Assembly: GCA_014871385.1 (NCBI GenBank)
Contig: CM026429.1
Location: 13,429,783-13,493,782, forward strand
DNA from: Ceratodon purpureus
Lineage: Eukaryota; Streptophyta; Bryopsida; Pseudoditrichales; Ditrichaceae
Length of the DNA: 64,000 bases
Reading direction: 5' to 3'
Position numbers and translations under genes: made by a program. Every line of letters begins with the position of its first letter. Within the stretch, counting starts at the first letter, position 1. A model generated the notes under the pieces. The model did no database searches. It saw only the letters and a program-made list of their open reading frames with translations, and was not told where the DNA came from. This document shows positions 1-14,562 of the stretch, piece after piece.

Positions 1-1385
1 ATGTGCTTAGGCCTACAAATTATTGCGATTGTCCTTCATCTAAAGAATGCTATAGGTGTGGGCGCTAATTGATCATGAGACTGTTGTTCAATAAGATAAT
101 TTATACTTGTCTTGGGAGTCACAGATGGATTATAGTGATGTTTTTACATTCTGCAAGTCGTTTGGACTCACGAAGAGGAAGTCAAATCGAACCAAATCGA
201 AGTTGTTTCGAATCTTAGAATTTGAGAGGGGCGGTGGGAATTTTTTTTATTTATTTGTGCGAGATGGGTCAGTGTCATGGATCATAGAACAGGACGTTTG
301 AAGGATATTTTGGAGATCTTTCTGTTGCTTGTTGATACATGGGGTACCCAATCCTGTATCTAAGAGAGACTATTCAATTCGGAACATAGAGTTATGTGAG
401 GTACTAACCACTATGCCTGCATTCCAGGAAACTACTATTCTGTACAGCCTTTGAGCCTGGACGAGTGAGTCCGAATGCAGGTCCCACCTAAGGCCTGTCA
501 ATGCGTACATTATTGCAGAAAAAGAAGAGCTCTGGCCTCTTTTTGCTTCTACTGTAGGAGGTACTGTACATTATCGCATTCTAGGGAGTTGCGTTTCAAG
601 CCCATCTTGCATGTTAGCCGCCACCTTCGATTGCACAGTTCGATTGCACAGTTCTTGGGATGTGATGGAAATTCACTGCAATTCTAATCAGAGGATGTCA
701 GAAGCTGAAGAGCTCAGGATTTACTTGGAGGTTTCCACAAGCAACCTCAGACCTAAATCACAGTCATATTTCTGTGACTCGATTGTACGCGATCTCCTGT
801 TCAGTTGATCACTCGAATCATCTCGGTAACCTACTTGTTTGTAATCGTGCTGGCAGACCCTACTTTTGCGACGAAGACAATGGAATGACACCAAGCTGAC
901 GCATGGATCCACGACAGCACCATCTCTGCATCGTCAGCTCAGACTTATCCAGTGTGTGAATTCAAACCGAAATTGAGGTGATTTACATGGAGGGTCGATT
1001 GATTGAAACAGTTCAGTAATATTTCATGGATTGGAGGTGGAGAAGCCGGGAGCAGAATACGTGCAACCATGTTCAGACATTCGGTCTGGAGATGGAGCAA
1101 ACGTCCTTCTCTGATATTCTCCAAACCCTAACTTGTTGAAAGTATAATCACATGATTAATTTTTGCTAAGTAGGGAAGAAGCCGGGAACTATGTGCATTC
1201 CTCTGGTCTGTCCTCCGTTTCTATAGATCTTATGTAAGAAAGAAGACTAACAAGAAAAGTTTGAAAAATATGACTCTAATTTCTGTAGCTATGGTGGGAA
1301 AGACGTTGTCGGATGCCGGGAGCAAATTACATGTGGCACCAGTTCCAGGTGATTCTCCTCTGATATCCGTTCTTCCTTTGGGTAA
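1..1385. other. Intergenic, no gene recognised
   Basis: Only short open frames are present and none resembles a known protein or joins into a spliced model. This is the 3' flank of the minus-strand GH9 gene, so its 3' UTR and poly(A) site should lie just below 1386. I see no repeat or RNA gene. Confidence 0.5.
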
Positions 1386-3898
<2,513 letters not shown>

Positions 3899-3951
3899 TT
3901 ACCAAGTTGGAGGTGACACTCAGAGCACTGCGATGTGAAATTGATTCAAGG

Positions 3952-3959
3952 CTTATATG
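3952..3959 (-). promoter_or_regulatory. Candidate TATA box of the GH9 gene
   Basis: On the minus strand the sequence reads ATATAAG about 115 nt upstream of the start codon. That spacing would leave a 5' UTR of roughly 80-90 nt. The call rests on sequence and position only. Confidence 0.35.
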
Positions 3960-6900
3960 TGTGTGTGCCCTCATTAAATTGTAGAGAGGGGCCCAGTGGA
4001 CCCGTTGACATTGGCAATCAAGGGGAAGGTGTCTTGAAGCGCGCCATTTGGCACCAAATTATTCCCTCCAAACTGCATCAGATTGTCTACAGTTAATTAA
4101 TGCCGCCTTTGGATGATTTGATCAGGACGTTGTTGCGCCAGGATCCTGAGGAAGTTCCGGAAATCCTATTTTGTGCTTTCCCTTAAAAATGAATTCCAGG
4201 TAGCCCCGTCTTCTATTTTTGGCCTGTATACCATCATCTAAGATTCTAGGCATCCAGATTTACCAACCCTCCACCGATTAACAATTTATCGTTTCTCAGG
4301 AATACATGCAACACAGTTTCGAGGTCGATCCATAGTTGGCAGTAAGCCTGCGAAACAAAACAACTCTAAAAGACGAGTATCAATGTAGGTCCTACTGCCT
4401 AGCCAGTAGGCTTGAAAGTTGAAGGGCCTGGGCCCCGGGTTGTTACAAAGTAAGTAGTACTCCGCTCCTTTAGAGTAGGTAGACGGTGCTTGTCTTCAAC
4501 CCTCGGAGATGAAGCCAAACCCAGTCCAACTGAGGTGCATGATATGAGTACAGTACACTACTTTAACAATTAAAAGAAGCGGGGAAAGTAATACTTCATC
4601 CTTGACTTGCCTCAGAGGCAATCGTGTAAACACTGCAGACTTAGCTTAAACATTTCATTGAGAGATTAGTACGTCTATTTTATATGTTAAGCATCTCGCC
4701 AAATAGACAATATAGTAGTGCTAAGTGCTCCTCACGGTTGGAAGATGATGCCGCTCGAAAACTTATTGACCTCCACCAGTCATAAGCTACGTAAGAACTA
4801 AATTCAGTTAAGTGATCGGCATGAACTGCCGGCGTTGACGGAGCGGTGATCGCAGGAACGGCGCACAGAGTTCGAGGTATGTCAACGCCGGAGGAAGCTA
4901 CCGAGCACAATCCAGGAGGCAAGAATATAGGAGAATGCTCAAGTTATGGGCGCGATGAAAGCGGTGAGGAGCAGTCTGCTCGGCCAAGCAATCAAGGTCT
5001 ACCTCCGGCGGCAGGTCAAGTGATAAAAAAGTTTTGTGCAGAGTTGGGTTCATCCAAAAACAAGTTGACTCGACTTTTGCAGCAAGGATCATGTCAAACT
5101 GCCAAGGTGGTTGTCATGGCCACATGGTTGTATGAACGGATAATTCAACATTTTTCTAACACAACTTTAACGGAACCTAAGATTGGCCGCTCTTGTCAAG
5201 TCAACCTCCTCCAGCAACCTTGGTTCAGGTTCTCCTCTCCCTTCACTGTACTGCACAGTACGCTGGTTATGTTAGCTTTTAAAACACTACATTGAATAGC
5301 ATAAGTGAACGATGATCACTTGTATAATTTTCTTTATTAGCCCCGACTGTCCTGATTTTGATCGTGGGACAAGGCGCCGAAATTAAACTAAGTTTACCTC
5401 CCTGCATATCAAAATTATTGCAAAATTGCCTTCAACCTTATTGAAAACTATATCTTACCCTTTGTCTTGGCTGGAAATCTTCTGTTCGAAATGCATATGA
5501 ACTATCAATATAGGGAATTTTGGCTCCAAGAATGGTGCGTAAGCAAGATCTGTAAATGCAAGTCATCATGGTTTTTTGGATACTTTGGCCACACTCAATC
5601 CTTAGTGCCGTGGTCATACTCTTGGTGAGAAAGCTGACCGGTGATTCGAAGCAGCAAATTCAAGCCGAACCTGAGTTATCAGGTGGAATGGTAGTATGGA
5701 CTGCCACAGGCATCAGTAAATCTTGGGCCATTTCTGTTTGTGCAAGGTCCTTGGATATTAAAATCGGATACTGTTCTTGGCATGGTACATACAGAAGGCC
5801 GTTACATTACCTCCTACTTGTAACCGGTGGTGGATTCACCTTCTATCAGTTACTGTTAGTTAAAGTGAAACTATTGCCTGCAGATACAGATAAAGCTATG
5901 ACTTTGTGATACTTAACTTTTGCTGAGAATCTTGATGTCAGTAAAGCCTTCGTAATAATACTGGCTTACAGTGGGATGCTCTTCGAAAGAAAATACTGGT
6001 GCACTGTTATTTCCACTGACACCCTGGTGACGAAAAAACTACTTTCCCAAATCGTTATCAATTACGGTTGCTGTAGAAAATCCGAAACAACTGTGGATTA
6101 GGAGAAACAACTGTATTTCACTCGGAGTTTCGTCATCTTCCACTCCTGTTAAATTACCCGAGTCCACTGGAAAATCCTTCTGCGCTTCACCTTGTTCCCC
6201 AATTACTTTCCTGACTAATGCTTGATCAGCTGATTAGTTCATGAGGTGTCTGTGGCAGGAATTAAACATGCCATTACGTCGTTGGCTGCTGTGTATCACA
6301 TACAATGTCAAACTTCGACCTGGTAAGTTTCAGCTTACAGGTCGAATTCAAGTATGCCTCTCAAATAGCACAACGCAAGCACAAGTTAATTGCCTGATTG
6401 TGGTGATTTGTTACGATGAGGGGTTGTCATTAATCGTCAACTTCTGGAGAGAAAATTGATCGAGCTCCAAAATTTGCTTAGCATCCAGGTGAGTTTTGCA
6501 AGTACGTGACATGATTGTAGCTGGTCAAGCTGACTGTGCATTGACTTCTTAAAGGTTTTTCTGCATCAAAGTGTTGTATTCCCGTCGTTCAACTTGATCT
6601 TGTCCTCCCAAGTCTGTTTTATAGTCGATCAAGTTGAGAGTCAGCCCTGTTGTTAATCGATCCGCTATGTCCTCTTAACATTGAGCGTTTTTGTTAATCG
6701 AACCTTGGGTTTGTTGCAATTGGTAACAAGAAGCTACAGGAGTACACGAGCTAGCAGACATGAAATACCTTAAATATGTGCGGCCATTCTAGTGGGGGCT
6801 TGCCAGTGGCAGTGCCGTTACTACAGATGCTAATCTTTTGGGCGACAACTTCGACAGGCACAGACTCTTCGCCGTACATGTAAGACTCGCACATGCTATC

Positions 6901-7248
6901 CTGTTGAGCCGTCTCTTGTCGTGACTCATCACGCGTGACATTGCTTTCCAACATCGTTTCCAATCAAGTTCCATGTCCAACACACATCTAGCACTTTGCT
7001 ATCCAGAAGTGCTGTACGTAAGCCTCAATTATGCAGCCCTTTTTTGTACTGCAGATTTCCAAGTTGTAGTCCAACTCGCAGTGATCGTACAAAACCAATT
7101 GATAGTGTCATGGCTTGTGTACATGACGCCAACGTTGTTGACTATCTCGGAGAGTCCAGCCTACTAGAACAACCTTTACCTTCATGCCCATGGCCAAGAC
7201 AACAGGATTGTCATCACTGTGATGTCGTGAGGATCGATTCGCTTCAGA
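3960..7248. other. Intergenic; one unrecognised ORF at 4846-5295
   Basis: No gene is recognised. The plus-strand frame 4846-5295 (149 codons) has no family resemblance; its first half is polar and gives way to a Val/Leu/Phe-rich tail, and it has no visible splice partners. I would not annotate it without transcripts. The rest is the shared upstream region of the GH9 gene and the oxidase at 7249. Confidence 0.4.
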
Positions 7249-8592
7249 ATGAAGATGCTCCGGACAATCTCCTTGTGTTTTGTGCTTTCTTTTGTATTCT
7301 TACAAGCGGCTACGGTTGAGGGAGCAGATTCCAATCGGACCAACTGGGCGGGGAATGTCGTTTACAGTGCCGATCATCTTCAAGAGGCGGCGTCGGTGCA
7401 GAGGATTCGCACTCTGGTAAAATCGGAAACCAAAGTGACAGCGCTCGGCACACGGCACTGCTTCAACACCATTGCGGACAACGCCCACACCCAGCTCTCG
7501 GTCCTGCAAATGCACGACGTTGTCTCCCTCGACGCCACGGCCCGCACCGTGACGGTCGCTGCGGGCATCACGTACGCGCAACTCTCCCCGTACCTCCATA
7601 CCCACGGTTTCGCGCTCCACAACCTCGCTTCGCTCCCCGACATCTCCATCGCAGGCGCCATCAGCACCGCCACGCACGGCTCCGGCGTACGCAACGGAAA
7701 CCTCGCGACCGCCGTCTCAGCCCTCGAACTCGTCACGGCCGACGGCGAAGTGGTGAAATTCTCGCGTGGCCATGGTCTAAACGGAGTCGTTGTCGGGCTT
7801 GGCGCGGTGGGCATCATCACACGCATCACGCTCGACCTTCAACCCACATTCACGGTGAAACAATTTGTTTACGAGAATCTCCCGCTTGCGCAATTTGAGG
7901 ACCACTTTGATGAAATCATGGCTAGCGGCTACAGCGTGAGCTTGTTCACCGACTGGCAGAAGAAGAGATTCACCACGGTGTGGATCAAAAGCCGGGAAGG
8001 CTACGGCCTCCCGTTCGCGGCGCCAGAGGAGTATTTCGGCGCGACGCTCGCAACTCAGAACCTTCACCCCATACCGGGCTTGTCGGCCGAGAATTGCACG
8101 CAGCAGATGGGTGTGCCGGGGCCGTGGCACGAGCGGCTGCCGCACTTCCGTGCCGGGGTCACCGCGAGCGTAGGCAAGGAGCTCCAATCCGAGTTTTTTA
8201 TCCCACGTCGTCACGCGGTCGCTGCAATCCTAGCACTAGAGTCCAACCTGCGCAACGAGATTGGCCCCCATCTCTTCATCAGCGAGATTCGCACGATAGC
8301 GGGTGATGCGAATTGGATGAGCACCGCGTACCGCCGAGAGAGCGTGGCGATCCACTTCACGTGGAAGCAGGAGTGGCCGGCGGTGCAGTTGCTGCTGCCT
8401 CTGATCGAACGAGAATTGGCGCCGTTTCGGCCCAGGCCTCACTGGGGCAAGCTGTTCACCATGTCGCCGTCTGAGCTGCAGTCCCGGTACAAGATGGTCG
8501 ACGAGTTTCGAAGCCTCGCCGCGAAGCATGATCCGACCGGAAAGTTCCGCAACAAGTTTCTGAACACCAACATCTTCACCAGCGATGTCTAA
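7249..8592 (+). CDS. Secreted FAD-dependent alditol (xylitol/sorbitol) oxidase-like protein, bacterial type
   Basis: Predicted to oxidise sugar alcohols with covalently bound FAD, reducing O2 to H2O2. A single exon encodes 447 residues. Residues 1-26 form a signal peptide (core CFVLSFVFLQAATVEG); the mature part of about 420 residues matches the size of actinobacterial alditol oxidase (AldO). Visible family features are NWAGN near the N-terminus, LGTRHCFN (His expected to carry FAD), LPDISIAGAISTATHGSG (FAD-binding loop), GYSVSLFTDW, ENCTQQMGVPGPWHERLPHF, SEIRT (active-site Glu and Arg) and RPHWGKLFT (active-site Lys). It lacks the plant L-gulonolactone oxidase layout of nearly 600 residues. 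It is intronless and visibly GC-richer than its flanks, which fits horizontal origin followed by gain of a signal peptide. The substrate is inferred from family. Confidence 0.88.
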   Translation: MKMLRTISLCFVLSFVFLQAATVEGADSNRTNWAGNVVYSADHLQEAASVQRIRTLVKSETKVTALGTRHCFNTIADNAHTQLSVLQMHDVVSLDATARTVTVAAGITYAQLSPYLHTHGFALHNLASLPDISIAGAISTATHGSGVRNGNLATAVSALELVTADGEVVKFSRGHGLNGVVVGLGAVGIITRITLDLQPTFTVKQFVYENLPLAQFEDHFDEIMASGYSVSLFTDWQKKRFTTVWIKSREGYGLPFAAPEEYFGATLATQNLHPIPGLSAENCTQQMGVPGPWHERLPHFRAGVTASVGKELQSEFFIPRRHAVAAILALESNLRNEIGPHLFISEIRTIAGDANWMSTAYRRESVAIHFTWKQEWPAVQLLLPLIERELAPFRPRPHWGKLFTMSPSELQSRYKMVDEFRSLAAKHDPTGKFRNKFLNTNIFTSDV

Positions 8593-9764
8593 ACTTGAGC
8601 CCCATCTTTGATCAATTGACGCAAAACTCATTCCACAACATTCAATTTAAACAGTACGTCTCTATTTCAATGATCAATTCATTACCGATTGTTGGTGCTT
8701 AACTACAGTTTGTTGATCAGCCTCGGTCAACACTTTAATCCGAGCATGAAATTAGTTCGAAAACTCGTTAGGCTAAACTTTTAGATTCGATATTCAAGTG
8801 CTACCTAAGTTGATTTCAGTAGATACGGAGCTCACATAATTTGTTCTAGCTGATTACTGAAACTATTGTAGATAGAATTTTGCTCTGTTCATGACGCAGG
8901 CATCTGAATCCTGAAATAGTTGGCATTATCAATATTGAGGTAGCAAGACAAGTGGAATTAAATATAACGGAAGGTATGGGATTGACAAGCTCGACAATGC
9001 CAGGAATGCTTCTGCACATGATTATGTATGTGATAACTCCTCGTTAGCCAAGTTGAGCCGGCGCTGGGAGTCAGTACATTGTCCTAAGTATTTATCGTTC
9101 GTGTTCATACATCTGGGTTTTAGCGAAATTGAGATAGCTGATGGTAGTACTGAAGACCAATACAACGTGGAATGTGGATAATTTAGTGGAAGACCTTCAC
9201 ATGTAAGATATACAGTAGTTACCTTTTTAATGAAACCCTTTCGTTCTTGAGTCCAACTGATTTCTAGATGTTGCTACATTGTTTATTGCTACGCCATGAC
9301 CATGTCTGAAAAAATAAATTGGACCATGAGATATTTTGCAGGAACAATGTGTGTTCGTAAATCTCTGATCTTTTAACTGTGACTTATTGATCGGAGCTAA
9401 TCTCGTCGGAGAACTTCACTACGATGTGTGTCACCCATGCAGGTAGTGGTTGAGAGTATACATACCTATGGTGTTTGTTGCAGCTTGTGTTGCATATATG
9501 ACGTTCGACTGTGATATTGCAGAAAAAAAAACAATCTACGATATCTGCTCGAACTCAGAGCGCATGGCCCTCGCTTGAACCATGCGATTCCTGTTACTCT
9601 CTCACCGGAATGGGTTTTCGCTTCAACATGTTCTTATATTGAACTTCAAGCAGTTATGAAGATGGACCTTACACATGGTGGCTGACAATTTAAACTGGAT
9701 GTGTGGAAATACCTTAAAGAGGAAGAGGGACCAAGACTAGCCATTGACGACAGTTTCCTTCAAT
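8593..9764. other. Intergenic, 3' flank of the oxidase
   Basis: AT-rich with no coding potential that I can recognise. The 3' UTR of the oxidase must lie in its first few hundred bases. No repeat was identified. Confidence 0.5.
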
Positions 9765-9892
9765 TTTCGTATCAACCAACTATCATCAACCATCCTTATT
9801 TCAGTTCCAACCCTCCACTGAACCTGGGACGCAACTTTCTAAGCACAAAACACAGTGCGAGTGCTCGTTGATGATAGTTGGTTGATACGAAA
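9765..9892. repeat. 26-bp perfect inverted repeat with a 76-nt loop
   Basis: Positions 9765-9790 and 9867-9892 are exact reverse complements over 26 nt, with a core of ATCAACCAACTATCATCAAC on the left arm. The base pairs just outside and just inside the arms do not match, so the arms are sharply bounded. Candidates are the ends of a very small MITE or a miRNA or siRNA hairpin precursor; the sequence does not decide. Confidence 0.8.
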
Positions 9893-10367
9893 TCCAGAAG
9901 TATTGTCCACTGGATTGGATACATGGAGAAGATGGAACTAGCTTACTGGCACCAAAGAAGGGAGAGAACCGTAATAATAGAAGTGATGTAGATTAATTGA
10001 TTGAATGTTCTAATTAGAGAAAAACGTAAAATATTATAAATTCTTACATGTGCAATTAGGTTGTTGACTATCTAGTATCAACCCTAGATTGTTGAATATT
10101 AGAACGACATTTCACAAATAACTACTCAAAGGGTATTTAATAAACGTCTTAAATTAAGTGGCTAGCCATATAAAGTGGGAATAGCCTTTGCTCATTTGAA
10201 ACCTTAGGGCCCATTTACACTACGGTGAAGAAGGCCTCCGATCAGTCAAGAATGCTTGGCCAAGACATGGCTATATGAGGCAAATGGTGGATGTGCTAAA
10301 TAGGAATTAAAGGCAAAAAAAATATTTCAAAAGTAGTCTTGACCGGTTGTAGTCTAAACACTTAGCG

Positions 10368-11178
10368 GAGAAGTCCACCGGAGAAGTGTACTGGTGAAGA
10401 GAAGCTCACCAAATGGTGAAGTTTTTTTGATAAAAAGCCATAATTCTCTACATTCACATTGTATCAAAAAAATTGAATAAGAATTGTGTTCATAAAAAAT
10501 GAATATGCATATGTATGACAATTTGACTATTTAACTTCAAATTAAGTTTATTACCAAATTGTGCGGTAGAATAATATTTTTTTTGGTTGATTTTCACTTT
10601 CCATAATAAAAAAAACATCTCATGGTAATATTATATTCAATTTTATTCAAATGATAATTAAAATTATCAAATTGCCAATTGTCAATTTTGGCCCATGTAT
10701 CAACATCTAATCAATAACTTAACAATACCATTAGTACCTTGCACGTTCATGTCTACACAAACATGATAAAAAGCCCAAAAAATAAGCTCTAAGCCTTCAA
10801 AATGGCTTTGAAAAAAAATATTACAGCATGTAGAGGTAGAATGGAAAGTGTATAAATCCAATTCTAAGAAGGTGGGACATAAGGAAAAGGTGGAGATGGA
10901 CCACAAGCCGAAGTGACTTACCTTGATGAGCATGAGGTGTATGGTTCAATTCTTGGTAGTAGAAGCTCCGGTCTGGATTTGCTTTCAAAAATTAATTTTT
11001 TTTTCCCTTCGGATTAAAAAGTGTTGCCATATAGGCAGCCATGTCAATTTATCATCCATGAAAAAACTTCATCACTATTGTTGTCTTCATCTACAGTAAA
11101 CACCTTCCGGTCAAAAGTTGCATTTTCGGCCAATCATAGTTTAAAAACTCCCTTGTTTTCATGACCGGTGGACTTCTC
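10368..11178. repeat. Possible decayed foldback element
   Basis: GAGAAGTCCACCGG at 10368-10381 recurs inverted at 11165-11178. A second loosely matching pair of TGAAGTTTTTT-like stretches lies inside it. Similarity between the arms is patchy, so this is only a candidate. Confidence 0.25.
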
Positions 11179-14100
11179 TACCTTAGTCTAAATCGACCCT
11201 TAATTCTGAGAATGTTCTATACCTCTTTTTGTTCTTTCTCTTTGTCTCTCAACTCTCTCTCCTCTTCTCTGAGTTCTCTTCTCTCAGCCTTCTCTCTTCT
11301 TCCAACACATGCTCATCAAACCACTTTTGACCTACAAAATGAAATAACCCTACCCTTGCATAGCTATAGAACCCCAAACTTCTGCTTGAAGGTGTCTTCA
11401 AGATATTCCATGACTGCAACTTCTTCCTTGAATTAATATTCTACACTATGTCACTTTCTATTATGGAATCTATCATCAATTTCAAATTATGTTATAGACT
11501 TCACCATTAAGTTCAAAACTAATGCAGTCAATGTGTGCAGTGACCTAGCTTATGATATTAAGTAGCTTAGAAGAAAATAAAGAAAACGTACAAATTCAGA
11601 AAAATCAATTATAATAATCTTGTACAGAAAAGGAATAAATCCAAAGATGTGTATTGAAAATAACACAATAAAACAGAAATAATGTAAGAAAGTTAGCAAG
11701 ACAATATGCCGCATTCATAATAATGTTGGTGATGGTTTGCACATGTATTTAATATCTCAGATGTAGCAAAGTTCCAAAATAATAAGAATCCATCCTAGTT
11801 AATTTTGATCAATTTTTGTTAGTAAAAGATGCAACAAAAGTTATCATAAGTGCTCCAATAGTTCCACTTCTGTAATTCAACCATTGAAGAAGGTTGTGTA
11901 ATATAAAATTTGGATTTTTATAGTCAACTTCTTGTTTTTGCATTCATAAACATGATTAGAAGTCTAACACTAAAAACGAAATAAGTTAAATTTTTTTAAA
12001 GTTTGAAATATACATGATAGCGGTAAAAATATAAGTACACTTTTTGAACTTGTAATTTATTTCTGTAAGCAATATATCAATAAGTTACTGTCATTCATAA
12101 AATTCACAAATATCATATATAAGTACGTTCTTGTTATAGAAGATTGCAAAGGAAGGGTATTAACATGGATCATTGATGGACCTTGTGACTTGTATTTTTG
12201 AAATCTTGATCCAAAATTTATTTAAGTTTGAAGTCACACATCCTCCAAAATGTAAGTTTTTGATTGTGTAATATAAAGATTAAATACATACTATAATTTT
12301 TCAATTCAACAGTCCAATCTTACAAAGGTATAATAGGCACTTGTTTGATCAAGGTATACATCCACTTAGATGGTTAGATATTATTTTCTAACATCACTAA
12401 ATTCAATACTTTTACGAGTAGGCTACGTACCTACTCATCTGGATTACCAAATACATATACATCTACGTAGGTAGTTGGAACCGTTGATATGATTATTGTT
12501 TAAGACAAGTGAGACAAGACGCCTCCTCTCACTTGTCATTTTGTTATTTGAACTATGAATAAAATGCATTTGCTATCAATGATGGTTTGATGCGTAAAGT
12601 CGAGTGTTCACAGGTTTTGAGCCCTAACAAATACAAAGAGTTTTAAGAAAAAATCAACCCAACAAATGTGGTTTCTCCATACGCTATGGACCTTAAAGGG
12701 CCAAACAATATATGTGTTAGAAACTCATTTGTATCAAGTGATCGGTCGCAACGATTAACGGTTGGATTAGTTGGTTTCTCTCTTGTTTTTAAAGAGGAGG
12801 TTTGTTCCTAACTTGACATTTTTTTTTAATAAATATGAAATGATTTCAATACAACGTGTAATTCTTGACTCTTATTCTCCTTGTTGTAAATTTGAACTTA
12901 TTTATTTTGAGATTAATTCAATTAAAACATCAACTAATTTTTTGTCAAGTTGGTCCATAGCAACATGATGTTCAAAGAATGATTTCTAGATTTTTTATTT
13001 TTTTAAAGAGTGGAGAAAGTACATTGATCAAAATCAGAAGACATAAATTTATAGAATATGAAAAAAAAGCACACAATTTCAAAAATATAAAACAAGATAG
13101 TAAACTTTTAAATACATGAAAGATCACATAATGCATGTGCTGTTTTTGTAATTATTTATTTCATATATTTGATATATTTAGTTTTTTAATTCAGAACTTT
13201 TAAACACTCTAAAATTAAATACAATACAAATTATTCTTCAACAATTTGATTATTTCACTTCATACAATTTCAACCAATTAGTCTTGTGCTAATAAATTGT
13301 CACACAAGTACACAATTACAAATCAATTGGTAGCATACCACATTGAATTATAAATATATTGATATCATCAATCAAAACAAACAAACACCGCATTCTACAC
13401 TTCCACCATAAGGGAGGAGCTTTCTTGCAAAAAGGATTGCTAATTTGAGATCAAAGTTGTCTTTTGAAAGGCAATCAACATAACAATTGTAATCAAATAA
13501 ATTAATTTGTCTATTCATATATTAATAATATCCTATTTAAAAACTCATCATTAAAATGACTCATTTATACCACTACTTTATTACCAATTGGCTAACTTCT
13601 AAATTTAATACAAAATATAGTCACTTATTTTTTAATAATATCTTTAATTTCTAAATTACCTATTTTAATGATACTAATTATCTTTACATAGTTTTGCAAT
13701 AAATCAAATCTAGATAGCTAGGCTCCAAGGTTCCAATGTTGAAAACATACAAATATTAGAAACAATGTTATTGTAATTAAGACTTATAAATCCAAGGCAT
13801 TTCATATTCAGCACAAAATACAAATAAATAGTATATTTATATAATGACAAGATTAATGATTATATTGTTGTAGCATGAAGTCTAGAAAAGTGGTCTCTAT
13901 GCTTTTCGTTATCAATCAAACATGTGGCTATGATTTTTCATCTAATAGTTACTTGAACCATGACATCATTGAGTTGTACGTTACTTTCAATTTAATGTTG
14001 AAGCTTAATTCTTTTAAATTCAACAACTTTTAATTTCACTTGCTTATCTGCTTTATAAATAATCATGTGTTGCCTACTATTGCTGTCTTTTTATTTGTCA

Positions 14101-14466
14101 TTATTTCTATGTTTCTAACTTTATAAAATTTTATTTTTAATGCTCATAACATTAAAAGGTTAAAACTCTAAAAGCAATTTACTTATTGTATTTTTAACCT
14201 TGAGAACAAAAAAATACTGAACTCAAAACAATATTGCCTGTAAATTGAAGTCATAATAATTTTTAATATTTTACTTAATTCAAATATTAGCTACCAATTA
14301 TAAAAAATCAAAATATTATATTTATTTTTATTTGAAATGAACTTCCATTACACTTTACTATTCAAACTTACATTATAATGGAAGGTTATGGATGAAACAA
14401 GAATATGGAAAATATATGAAAAATATATTGAAAATAATTACTTTCTATAGCCTTTCAAGATTGAGA

Positions 14467-14562
14467 TGCTACTACATTGCAATACACTACATAGCATTGT
14501 ATTACACGACATTGCACTATACTACACTGCATTGTATTATACAACATTGCGTTGCACTACAA
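14467..14562. repeat. Degenerate short tandem repeat
   Basis: Variants of a unit near TACACTACATTGCA repeat about seven times with substitutions. The translated frame across it (IHYIALYYTTLHYTTLHCI) is repeat-driven and not a gene. Confidence 0.6.

Noticed and set aside
7300-8631. Long minus-strand and offset frames over the oxidase gene
   Set aside because: They are shadows of a GC-rich coding exon; the sense frame matches a known enzyme end to end.
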